A stretch of 64,000 nucleotides of DNA from Leptospira montravelensis (lineage in GTDB: Bacteria > Spirochaetota > Leptospiria > Leptospirales > Leptospiraceae), in contig NZ_RQFO01000016.1 in NCBI RefSeq assembly GCF_004770045.1, forward strand, positions 583,501-647,500, in the 5' to 3' direction. The translations under genes were made by a program, and so were the position numbers. Positions 42,951 through 50,835 of this stretch are shown in pieces. Under the pieces are notes generated by a model. It saw only the letters and a program-made list of their open reading frames with translations. It was not told the origin of the DNA and ran no database searches. How positions within the stretch are numbered: position 1 is the first letter of the stretch; each line of letters starts with the position of its first letter.

Positions 42951-45607
42951 AATCTTACCTCTATACCTATATTCACAAGAGGAATGATCGCCATTTTACC
43001 GTTAGGTGTTTGAGATACAATATAAGGAGAGTTGACTGTATCATAAGTAGGGGCAGGATTCTGATTTCTTTGGAAGTTTTTGGTATTATCAAAATCAAAA
43101 CCAGCTTGGTTTCTTCTGCCGTAAAAATTTACAAATTCAATGTAAGTGTTCACATAACCCCAAGAATAATTTTCAATTCGATCGATCCGCAAATCAAATT
43201 GGTGGAAAGGTAGAAATCGATCGCTGTTATAATTTCCAGAATAATTTGGAAAATATAAATTCAAACCAAAAGTGGCAGCTTGGTTTGCTTGAGTAGCACT
43301 TGTGATGGGAGTGTAAGGTGTTCCTGAAAAATACCGAAACCTTCCACCCACCATCCATTCTGGATTGAACTTATAACCAAATACAATATTTAAAATATGA
43401 GTTCTGTCCAAATCATAAAGTTGTTCTTTGTCATTATTGTAAATGACTTCAACATTGTTATCATCGTAATAATTGATGTAATTAGTTCCCAATTTACTTT
43501 GTGCCAGAAGAGTTCTTGAATTATTGAGTAAGGCTCTATTTCGAGATTCATCACTATTCAACCTGGATTGGTTATTGATTCGTTTGGTGATAGAGTTTGT
43601 GTAGGAGATCCATCCAAAAAGCCCTGATTGTTCTCTTGGATCTTTTGTTTTTTTGATAAAAATTTCTACACCTTCTGAATGTCCATAACCTGCATTGGAA
43701 TAGTTGAGATTTTTGGGAGTGATCGGATTTGCGAGTACCTTTGCCGTTTCATTTACAAAGACCCTAACATCATTATTGAGAGCATACGGATCTACAATAT
43801 AGGCATCAGGAACAATGATGTTTTGAAAGATATTACGAAAACCTTCTATTTTAATTTGCCAATGATTTGCAAATTCTTGGCTCACACCTATTGAATTGTG
43901 TTCGGCTCTTTCCATAAACAAATTAGGATTTCCTGACTTGGGAGAGATTGCTTCAATGGATACTGGTGCATTATAATGAATTCCATGTCCCGCCATAATC
44001 CCTGTTTTTGTGGATTCAAAAAGATAACCACCCGTGATCCTGGGAGCCAAATTAGTTTCATTACTACCTGAATAATTGTCAACTCGTGCTCCTGGTGTTA
44101 GGCGAAAACCTGCATATTTAAAAGGAAGTTCTGCATAGGCAGATTTTTCCCGATAACGAATTCTATCTCCATCAATCACCGATCGAAACGCTGCATTCGA
44201 ATTCAAAAGATCATTGAATATATTATAAAATAAGCGGTTATAAGAAGAAATATTTTCTCCCTTAAGAGTTGTCTCTCGGAAGCGACCCTGCACTCCCGCT
44301 TCGAGTTTGAGATGTTCCTCCCAAAGTTCCCATTCGAAAGCATTATGCACATAAGTAATAGAATCAGTGGTTCTGTTCTGTAATCCAAAAATATTTTCGG
44401 CCGTCAGTGGATTGGTAAAACGAAGTTCAAAAAATTCGTTAAAAGATGTTCGTGAATAAGATAAAGTATTTCGAAAGGTTTTTCCTTTCCAAACATAACG
44501 AATCGCATCGGTTCGGAACATACGATCGAGTCCTGTAGGTGGTCTTGGGTCTCCTCCTCCCCGTTCTAAATCTGCTTGGGCCTTTGTATAGGCTTGGCGA
44601 TCTCTAGTTCCAAAAGTTTGTACTGTCAATCTATGTTCAGTGTTAATATCCCAAATGAGTTTCCATTGGTAGTCTTGGTATTCAGCAAATTTTGCATCTT
44701 CAGGAATTCCTTGGGGATAGGCTTGCAATAAAACTACGTTAGGATAATTTTTGCGGCCAGAACTGATCATGGCAAGTCCTGGTAGAATTTTGGATTGGTT
44801 ATAAACATCTGATAAAAACAAATTGGTATTGATGACAGTTTTATTTTCATCCACCCGATCTGTACCTTCAATGGCAATAATTCCTCCAGTCGCATAACCA
44901 TATTTAGCTGGAAATGCTCCTGAAAATACATCAAAAGACTTAATTAGGTTATTATTTAAAACAGAAGATTGGTTTCCTAAATGAAAGGGATAAGGAAGAG
45001 GAAATCCATCAAAGTAATATTGATTTTGTCTTGTACCGCCCCCTCGTAAAGATAGGTCCCCTCTTTCACTATTGCTATAAGGATTTCCAGTGAGTAAATT
45101 AGATCCAATGTTTGTAAATACAGATGGTAAAATTCCTACGGGGGCCCCAATCACAACACCAGGAACCGTTTGTAGTGCTTTCAAGGAATCACCGGAAACT
45201 CCAGGAAGGCGTTTGATTTCATCTTGAACAAGTCCATACCGAGAAAGCGGAGTTTTATCCCTCTCCCCACTCACCAAAATTCCTGCTAAGTTGGATTCGG
45301 ATATGGTGACAAGGATTACTTGGCCTTTAAACCGGACTTCGCGAAACACTGATTCTGTTTTATCAGCGGTCGAAATTTTGATTTCATAATATCCAGGTTC
45401 GGGAAATCGAAGTTTGGCGATACCTTCCTCGTTAGATATGGCACTAGTCTTCCCTTTTTTAGAAATGACCACGGCGTTGTTTACTGGTTTTCCGGAATTG
45501 GATTTTACAATTTGAAATATAACTTCTATATTGCCTTCTGCATAACTTGGCAAAACCCAAACAAAAGTTAGAAGAAAGCTGAATAATTGTAACCAATATT
45601 GTTTCAT
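42947..45607 (-). CDS. TonB-dependent outer-membrane receptor
   Basis: 886 residues. Signal peptide; an N-terminal carboxypeptidase-regulatory-like beta-sandwich (~30-105, PGYYEIKISTADKT); a plug domain (VQDEIKRLPGVSGDSLKALQTVPGVV... SLRGGGTRQNQYYFDGFPLPYPF), then a 22-strand barrel ending in an aromatic (IGIEVRF). It takes up a scarce nutrient such as a metal-siderophore or saccharide, powered by TonB. ATGA overlaps on both sides link it to an 84-residue TetR-like fragment and to a lipoprotein. The ligand cannot be told. Confidence 0.9.
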   Translation of the reverse strand: MKQYWLQLFSFLLTFVWVLPSYAEGNIEVIFQIVKSNSGKPVNNAVVISKKGKTSAISNEEGIAKLRFPEPGYYEIKISTADKTESVFREVRFKGQVILVTISESNLAGILVSGERDKTPLSRYGLVQDEIKRLPGVSGDSLKALQTVPGVVIGAPVGILPSVFTNIGSNLLTGNPYSNSERGDLSLRGGGTRQNQYYFDGFPLPYPFHLGNQSSVLNNNLIKSFDVFSGAFPAKYGYATGGIIAIEGTDRVDENKTVINTNLFLSDVYNQSKILPGLAMISSGRKNYPNVVLLQAYPQGIPEDAKFAEYQDYQWKLIWDINTEHRLTVQTFGTRDRQAYTKAQADLERGGGDPRPPTGLDRMFRTDAIRYVWKGKTFRNTLSYSRTSFNEFFELRFTNPLTAENIFGLQNRTTDSITYVHNAFEWELWEEHLKLEAGVQGRFRETTLKGENISSYNRLFYNIFNDLLNSNAAFRSVIDGDRIRYREKSAYAELPFKYAGFRLTPGARVDNYSGSNETNLAPRITGGYLFESTKTGIMAGHGIHYNAPVSIEAISPKSGNPNLFMERAEHNSIGVSQEFANHWQIKIEGFRNIFQNIIVPDAYIVDPYALNNDVRVFVNETAKVLANPITPKNLNYSNAGYGHSEGVEIFIKKTKDPREQSGLFGWISYTNSITKRINNQSRLNSDESRNRALLNNSRTLLAQSKLGTNYINYYDDNNVEVIYNNDKEQLYDLDRTHILNIVFGYKFNPEWMVGGRFRYFSGTPYTPITSATQANQAATFGLNLYFPNYSGNYNSDRFLPFHQFDLRIDRIENYSWGYVNTYIEFVNFYGRRNQAGFDFDNTKNFQRNQNPAPTYDTVNSPYIVSQTPNGKMAIIPLVNIGIEVRF

Positions 45608-45858
45608 TTAGGATTTGGAATTAAACATTCTGCAATACGATAAAGTTCATCCAATGATCTTTTATCATCAAGCAAACGGAAACCTTGCAAAACCCCCTCA
45701 TAAACATAAAATAATTGTTTGGCGAGTAGTCGACAATCAACTTTAGAATTTAAGTGACCGTTCCCAACCGACTCTTCCAGATACTCTGCTAAACAATCGA
45801 TATTCCTGTTGGTAATTTCTTCAATTTCTTTCCAAATTTCCAAGTCATTTGTAGTCAT
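45604..45858 (-). pseudogene. TetR-type regulator C-terminal fragment
   Basis: 84 residues that read like the ligand-binding half of a TetR/AcrR regulator (RLLAKQLFYVYEGVLQGFRLLDDKRSLDELYRIAECLI), but no helix-turn-helix precedes. An in-frame stop lies three codons upstream of the ATG. I looked through ~290 bases upstream on this strand and saw no HTH reading. It overlaps the TonB receptor start by 4 bases, where an intact regulator gene is often placed. Either it is a decayed regulator or a small protein reusing the fold. Confidence 0.5.
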
Positions 45859-46148
45859 TTGCGCTCAAAAATTTGCCATCCCACACCCATAAAGTTGGAA
45901 TTTCCTTGTTACTCTCTAAAGAATTCGCACCTTGGCCTTTATAAAACCTAATGAATTTGGATTTCTTTAGATAAAAAGTGATTTTGGGATTGAGCATTGG
46001 GTATCCGAATCCAGATTCAGAACTTAACAGGTTTCATACACCCAGGGAATCCGCCGAAGATTTAATTCATTTCTATTGAAAAAGGATTTCTGATTCCTAA
46101 AATTTAGTATATGCTGGTCTAACCAAAAAATTCAAATAGCAGGTCAGT

Positions 46149-46751
46149 ATGTATTCAAAATCATTCTGGAATGAACGTTATGCGAGCGAAGAATATGTCT
46201 ATGGCAAAGATCCAAACGATTTTTTACGTACTCGGTTACCAAATTTAAAAAAAGGAAGAATCCTTTTTCCATGCGAAGGGGAAGGACGAAATGCTGTTTT
46301 TGCTGCAGGCCTTGGTTGGGATGTTTTTGCCTTTGACCAGTCAGAATCTGGAAAAGAAAAAGCTACAGCTCTTGCAAAAGAAAAAAACGTAAGTTTTCAT
46401 TATGAAATTTCAGATGCTTTGAATTATCCTTATGCACCCGACCAAATGGATATGGTCGCATTAATCTACTGTCATTTTCACAAATCCATTCGCACTACCA
46501 TTCATAGGAATTGTGTTCGTACATTAAAACCAGGTGGTATCTTGTTATTGGAAGCTTTTTCTCCTGACCAATTACAATATACATCAGGTGGTCCGAAAGA
46601 TCCTGATATGCTTTACCATTTAAAAGATTTGCGGATGGATTTTTCGGAAATGAATGTTGAATACGAAGAAGCCTTGGAAATTGAACTGAATGAAAGTCCG
46701 TTCCATAGAGGAAAGGCCTCCATTGTAAGATTGGTTTTACGGAAAATTTAA
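46149..46751 (+). CDS. SAM-dependent methyltransferase (TehB-like)
   Basis: 200 residues. SFWNERYASEEYVYGKDPNDFL opens the fold as in TehB-like tellurite/thiol methyltransferases; motif I is ILFPCEGEGRNAVFAA (with an acidic residue in place of a glycine), motif II FAFDQSESG, then DALNYPY and a GGILLLEAF strand. The usual substrate classes are tellurite, thiols or small acids; nothing here decides. A 289-base gap before it shows no gene besides a small uncertain reading. Confidence 0.82.
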   Translation: MYSKSFWNERYASEEYVYGKDPNDFLRTRLPNLKKGRILFPCEGEGRNAVFAAGLGWDVFAFDQSESGKEKATALAKEKNVSFHYEISDALNYPYAPDQMDMVALIYCHFHKSIRTTIHRNCVRTLKPGGILLLEAFSPDQLQYTSGGPKDPDMLYHLKDLRMDFSEMNVEYEEALEIELNESPFHRGKASIVRLVLRKI

Positions 46752-46817
46752 GTTAGTTTTTTCTTTCAAGTTTAGAAATCCATGATTCTCTTTTTCCGAA
46801 AGAAGGGGAAAAGCTTC

Positions 46818-48257
46818 ATGAAATTTTGCATTTCGGTTTTAATGGGAATTAGTTTCTTTTTACAATGTTCGTTTGGTCAAAAAGTTAAGTATGCCGAACT
46901 GAAACAATCTTACCCGAAAGTCAACTGGGATGCGCGTAGAACCGAAGCCGTCAAACTTTTGTCCGATCTATTGAAGATCCCTTCTGTGCGTGGAAACGAA
47001 ATCCAAGTGGCCAAGTACATCCAAGCCGTCCTCACAAAAGAAGGAATTCCTTCTCGATTTGTTTTTGATCCCAAACACCCCACAAGACCAAACTTAATTG
47101 CGGAATTACCTGCTACAGTTCCCAATCCGGAACCAGGGATCATCCTCGCCAATCATTTGGATACAGTCGAATTTGATTCTCGCGAATGGAAAATGGCACC
47201 TCTATCCGGTAATGTAAGCGAAGGCAGAGTTTGGGGACGAGGGGCCATTGATATGAAAGGAATGGCAGTTATGGAATTACTCGCCTTTCTGGAAATCAAA
47301 CGATCGGGAATTCCAAGAACTAGAAAAATTATGTATTTGGCTTTGGCCGATGAAGAATCCGGTTCCGAGTTAGGTGGAAAGTATATGACTTCAAAACAAA
47401 AACAAGTTTTTGAAGGATATGAATACGCCATCAATGAAGGTGGAGTTGCCACAAGAGACATTGTGATTCCTGGTTCCACTATCTTTAACATTCAATATGC
47501 GGAAAAAGGGAACATTTGGTTAAGAGCAAAAATTAAAGGAACTAGCGGTCATGGGTCCTCACCTCCTACACAATATCCAGCTTTATCCTTAATTCAATTT
47601 TTTAATGAAGTGAGAGAACTCGAATCTGAAATTCGCATAACAGAAGAAACCGATGCTTTCTTTTACCAACTAGGGACTATCAGTTCTTTTCCAAAATCTT
47701 TCTTTTTAAAAAATGCAAGAAATCCACTCATTAAACCTTTATTACATGGAACCATTCGAAGCAATCGCCACCTGACGGCAATGACAACCAATACAAAATC
47801 CATTACCGGATTTCGTACCACAGAAGGGGAAGGTGGAGAAAATGTGATAGCAGGAGAAGCAACAGGAAGATTGGATATCCGCACACTTCCTGGAGTTGAT
47901 ATTGAGGAATTTGCCAATAAGGTAAAAACCATTGCTGCCAAATACAATGCAGAAATAACATTTACCGACATCAATCCCACAGATGTATCTCCCATCAATA
48001 CACGTTTTTTTAGCACTTTGGCGGCTGTTTCTGTAAATAAATTTCCAAATAGTACAGTGACCCCTTTCCTTTCTCCTGGAAAAACAGACAATTCCTATTT
48101 AAGACGGGTGGGAATCAAAGCTTACGGTCTTATTCCCGCAGTATTGAAATCGGAAGACATCGATGGAATGCACGGAAAAAATGAAAACATGACGGTTGAT
48201 AATTTGGAACTTGGGACTAAGATTCTTTTTGAGACTTTAGTAGAGATGAATCAGTAA
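46818..48257 (+). CDS. M20-family zinc peptidase, exported
   Basis: 479 residues from ATG 46818, which follows AAGGGG and gives a signal peptide ending LQC (lipoprotein). Co-catalytic zinc motifs: ANHLDTVEF (H-x-D), GAIDMKGM, LADEESGSELGG (Glu pair), and a late His near DGMHGKNENM. The dimerisation domain lies in the middle (GTSGHGSSP). It resembles carboxypeptidase/ArgE-type M20 enzymes. It probably acts on peptides at the cell surface. It borders the accessory island. Confidence 0.9.
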   Translation: MKFCISVLMGISFFLQCSFGQKVKYAELKQSYPKVNWDARRTEAVKLLSDLLKIPSVRGNEIQVAKYIQAVLTKEGIPSRFVFDPKHPTRPNLIAELPATVPNPEPGIILANHLDTVEFDSREWKMAPLSGNVSEGRVWGRGAIDMKGMAVMELLAFLEIKRSGIPRTRKIMYLALADEESGSELGGKYMTSKQKQVFEGYEYAINEGGVATRDIVIPGSTIFNIQYAEKGNIWLRAKIKGTSGHGSSPPTQYPALSLIQFFNEVRELESEIRITEETDAFFYQLGTISSFPKSFFLKNARNPLIKPLLHGTIRSNRHLTAMTTNTKSITGFRTTEGEGGENVIAGEATGRLDIRTLPGVDIEEFANKVKTIAAKYNAEITFTDINPTDVSPINTRFFSTLAAVSVNKFPNSTVTPFLSPGKTDNSYLRRVGIKAYGLIPAVLKSEDIDGMHGKNENMTVDNLELGTKILFETLVEMNQ

Positions 48258-48284
48258 GGGAAGTGACTTGTAAAGGATGGAGGA

Positions 48285-48341
48285 TGGCACTGACTCTGAT
48301 CAGGGTGAGTGCCAGAGAATATTTCTAGGAGCTGTTAGGTG
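48285..48341 (-). repeat. Island element 4 (partial attC-like repeat)
   Basis: Minus-strand 5' end CACCTAACAGC (as RYYYAAC plus AGC) just past the VapC stop, then a hairpin GGCACT...AGTGCC matching the stem of elements 1 and 2. The opposite end with GTTATGCG is missing, so it is truncated at the M20 gene side. Confidence 0.45.
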
Positions 48342-48353
48342 AAGTCTTTGTCG

Positions 48354-48728
48354 TTATTGGTAAATGTATTGCAACTCAAGAGCTTTTAGCATCTTTTTAT
48401 CAAGAGTCCAAAGTTTTAAATTTCTCATTTTAGTTTCGTAAATTAATATTGAATCAATAATTCCGATACCATATCCAAAATGTTTTTTTTCAAAAGAGAG
48501 ACTTCCGGCTTTAATGAAAGCCCCATTAGAGAAAACATTATTTAAATTTTCCCAATAATCTAAAACGAACTCATGCTCAGTTTTATTTTTGCAACCTTGT
48601 AAAATTTCTCCAAAAACAACTTCATGGGCTATGACTTCGGAAGCTTCAATAAGTCCTGTTAATTTAGAAAAATAAGGTTCTTTTCCTCTGAAAAATTCAA
48701 TCCAAACAGAAGTATCTACTAAAATCAT
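48354..48728 (-). CDS. vapC: VapC-type PIN-domain toxin
   Basis: 124 residues. PIN-domain endoribonuclease. Metal-binding acids: Asp5 (LVDTSVWIEFF), Glu41 (FGEIL), Asp92 (GIIDSILI) and Asp110 (LWTLDKKM). Full length. Its ATG overlaps the antitoxin stop by 4 bases. Cleavage of tRNA or rRNA is the family role; its target is unknown. It lies within the accessory island, where such modules stabilise arrays. Confidence 0.92.
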   Translation of the reverse strand: MILVDTSVWIEFFRGKEPYFSKLTGLIEASEVIAHEVVFGEILQGCKNKTEHEFVLDYWENLNNVFSNGAFIKAGSLSFEKKHFGYGIGIIDSILIYETKMRNLKLWTLDKKMLKALELQYIYQ

Positions 48729-48940
48729 TGTAGTCTATTAGTTTTCCTAACTTTTTCAGCTGAGAAATTAATAGCAAATTCAAGAGGTTTTTTTCTTAAT
48801 TTTTCATTCAGCTTTTTTACTTTGGCAAGCTTTACCCATTCGGAAAGGGCCTTTTGCAGGGAATCTGTAATATTTTTACCTTCAGTATATTTTTGAACTT
48901 CTGTAATTAAATCATCAGGGAGAATTGCAGTTACTTTCAT
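48725..48940 (-). CDS. vapB: VapB-type antitoxin
   Basis: 71 residues from ATG 48940. The N-terminal MKVTAILPDDLITEVQKYTEGKNITDSLQKALSEWV is a ribbon-helix-helix dimer; the basic tail (KLNEKLRKKPLEFAINFSAEKVRKTNR) would wrap the toxin. It is coupled to vapC by ATGA overlap. A palindrome over its start codon is a likely autoregulatory site. Confidence 0.9.
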   Translation of the reverse strand: MKVTAILPDDLITEVQKYTEGKNITDSLQKALSEWVKLAKVKKLNEKLRKKPLEFAINFSAEKVRKTNRLQ

Positions 48941-48969
48941 ACGATAAAGAATACGATCAATTATCGTAT
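48939..48969. promoter_or_regulatory. VapB operator palindrome
   Basis: A perfect 9-bp inverted repeat, ATACGATAA (48939-48947) and TTATCGTAT (48961-48969), with an extra ATACGAT at 48951-48957. It touches the ATG of vapB, as operators bound by ribbon-helix-helix antitoxins often do. Confidence 0.65.
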
Positions 48970-49016
48970 TTGTCAAAATCTTTTTTTGTCATTTATTTAA
49001 ATTGTCACATACAATT

Positions 49017-49040
49017 CGCATAACAAAAAAGCTGTTATGC
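49017..49040 (-). repeat. Island element 3 (short attC-like)
   Basis: Minus strand reads GCATAACAGC, six T's, then GTTATGCG: the two conserved ends of elements 1 and 2 with almost no interior. It lies between the small membrane protein gene and vapB. Confidence 0.5.
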
Positions 49041-49047
49041 AATAACA

Positions 49048-49299
49048 TTAATAGAATCTAGCAAAAAAGATTAAAATTGTTATGACAAAAAGAATATAAA
49101 AAGACAAAGTGATTGCCGATTTTATTAATTTTTTATTAAGTAAAATGAATTTTGGATTTCTAAGGATAATTTCGCTTAAATCCGCTGGCATTCCATTTGA
49201 TATTGTGAATATTTTTTTTAACCACAAGAAGCAATAATATATTGTTTTGATAAAAAGAAAAAGAAATACCAAAATTGAAATAATAATTAAAATAGCCAA
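49048..49299 (-). CDS. Small membrane protein
   Basis: 83 residues, two strong hydrophobic helices (AILIIISILVFLFLFIKTIYYCFLWL and AITLSFYILFVITILIFFARFY) with a polar loop. No homology recognised. It is AT-rich and within the accessory island, so a cassette protein. Ends 8 bases before island element 3. Confidence 0.5.
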   Translation of the reverse strand: MAILIIISILVFLFLFIKTIYYCFLWLKKIFTISNGMPADLSEIILRNPKFILLNKKLIKSAITLSFYILFVITILIFFARFY

Positions 49300-49350
49300 G
49301 TTGATTAAGAATTATAAAAAGATAGGTTCAAATAAATTAAATATTTAAAA

Positions 49351-49596
49351 CTATAGCCACCAGGGTTTTTGGCTAGATTTATTTTTGCATTTATCTTCAT
49401 ACAACTTTGCACAGTATGCAACAATTGCTTTATCTTCCTCAGTCGGATTCTTTTTTAACTGATATAAGAAAAAACAATCAGTAAAAAATGAGTCATTTTG
49501 CCTTTGCTCATCTTTACAAACGTATTTTTCACTCAATCCTGGACCATAACAATGTAGGTTTAGCGTCGCAATTAATAACAGAATATATTTCATCAT
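49351..49596 (-). CDS. Small Cys-rich lipoprotein
   Basis: 81 residues. Signal peptide MKYILLLIATLNLHC, lipobox LNLHC. Five further cysteines (VCKDE, DCFFLY, YCAKLYEDKC) and a charged mature region. No family. AT-rich. Together with the small membrane gene it may form one two-gene cassette. Confidence 0.55.
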   Translation of the reverse strand: MMKYILLLIATLNLHCYGPGLSEKYVCKDEQRQNDSFFTDCFFLYQLKKNPTEEDKAIVAYCAKLYEDKCKNKSSQKPWWL

Positions 49597-49846
49597 ACTT
49601 TCTCGAGATATTATATATTAGTATTATTTTCTAATAAAGAATTTTGTTTTGATTTTTGAAAATTTTGCTATTTTAAAACTCAATCAAAATCTATTGCTTC
49701 TGAATCAAAAATTCTAAATATAAAGGAATTATCACAAATTATTTCCTCTCTTCCGCTTTGTTTTGAGCGTATGCACATTGAAGATTAAGTAAAATCAAAA
49801 TAATTGCTATTTTTTCCTATATTTGTCTAAAAGATTTTTTCTTTTT

Positions 49847-50010
49847 CGCATAACGAACTAGTCTTGATGACGTAGGCTGACCCTGAATCTCGAAACAGAA
49901 CGTTAGGACTGCCACGTAGTTTGCGGATGCAAACTGGTGACAGAAAGCCAATGTCGCAGACCGAGCGAGGCCGTAAGTGCCGAAGCGAAACGTTAAGGAG
50001 CTGTTAAGCG
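49847..50010 (-). repeat. Island element 1 (attC-like, 164 bp)
   Basis: Minus strand 5' end CGCTTAACAGC, 3' end TTCGTTATGCG. Interior stem CTGTCAC.../GTGGCAG around AGTTTGC-ATCC-GCAAACT, and a CAGGGTCAGCCTACGTC block. G+C is much higher than the flanking cassette genes. The 431-base gap 49597-50028 contains this element and a decayed lipoprotein-like signal reading at ~49739-49815, but no supported gene. Confidence 0.6.
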
Positions 50011-50028
50011 AAGTAAATTATGATACAA

Positions 50029-50451
50029 TTAAGCGCATAGGAAATTAATAAGAATTGAAATAGATCCTATTAATAAGTTTGGATATATAATTAATTTTAA
50101 CATTATTTCTTGGGAATATTTTAGATTATTTGATTTGAAAATTTTTACTAAATATCCTAAGTAAAGTAGTGTAATCCCCATTATAATAAGAAAATAAACA
50201 AATAGTTCCATAAAAGAATCTAAAAGTTTTTCTTTTGTTGCATAGCTTATTGATATGATGATGAGAGTTACAATTAGAAAATCAAATACGTTTGTAATCC
50301 AAAGAAGTACTTTTTTTATAATGGGAAGCTCGGGTTTACCTAGTATTTTAGTTTTAATTCTGTATGAAAAAAGTATAATCCATATCGGGAGCAAAAAGAG
50401 TATATTTAAAATTGGGAAAAAATCTGTAAGATTTAAATGGGATAAAAACAT
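50029..50451 (-). CDS. Small membrane protein of the island
   Basis: 140 residues with four hydrophobic helices (FPILNILFLLPIWIILFSY, VLLWITNVFDFLIVTLIIISIS, LFVYFLIIMGITLLYLGYLV, LIIYPNLLIGSISILINF). No motif recognised. AT-rich. It is followed on its strand by island element 1 with an 18-base gap, as a cassette gene and its recombination site would be. Confidence 0.55.
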   Translation of the reverse strand: MFLSHLNLTDFFPILNILFLLPIWIILFSYRIKTKILGKPELPIIKKVLLWITNVFDFLIVTLIIISISYATKEKLLDSFMELFVYFLIIMGITLLYLGYLVKIFKSNNLKYSQEIMLKLIIYPNLLIGSISILINFLCA

Positions 50452-50692
50452 ATTTTTTTTAATTATAATTCATAATTTCGAATTTTCGGAAAGTATTTAT
50501 AGATTTTTTTAAAATATAAGTAAATCTGCATTTACTGTTCAGCTTTTGTTTTATTGCAAATGTCAATATGCTCGATTACAATGAACAATATAATCAATTT
50601 TAGAAAATCTGCTTTAAGCGAGGTTTTTAATTGAAATCAATTGATACATTAATTTCATGAATATTCCTCTTTAAATTTATTTCGTATAACGA

Positions 50693-50825
50693 ACTAGGCT
50701 AATCGACGTAGGCTGGCCCTGAGTCCCGGTAACGGGACGTTAGGGACTGGCATGTAGCTTGCGTAAGCAAGGCGAATGCCAGAAGGAGAATTTGCCTAAG
50801 CGAAGCGGTAAGTCGCTGTTAAGCG
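50693..50825 (-). repeat. Island element 2 (attC-like, 133 bp)
   Basis: Minus strand 5' end CGCTTAACAGC, 3' end TTCGTTATACG. Interior stem CTGGCAT/ATGCCAG around CTTGC-TTAC-GCAAG (compensatory changes compared with element 1), GTCCCG-TTAC-CGGGAC, and CAGGGCCAGCCTACGTC. It follows the HEPN gene by 10 bases. The rest of the gap 50452-50692 is AT-rich with nothing recognised. Confidence 0.6.
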
Positions 50826-50835
50826 CAGTTACCAA

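Noticed and set aside
45845..45997. 50-residue frame on the minus strand upstream of the TetR fragment (FYLKKSKF...IPTLWVWDGKF)
   Set aside because: Codon pattern looks protein-like but it is short, lacks a clear start site, and matches no family I know.
49739..49815. Short minus-strand lipoprotein-signal-like reading (AIILILLNLQCAYAQ)
   Set aside because: Only about 22 residues, no ATG/GTG/TTG start; looks like a decayed remnant in the island.
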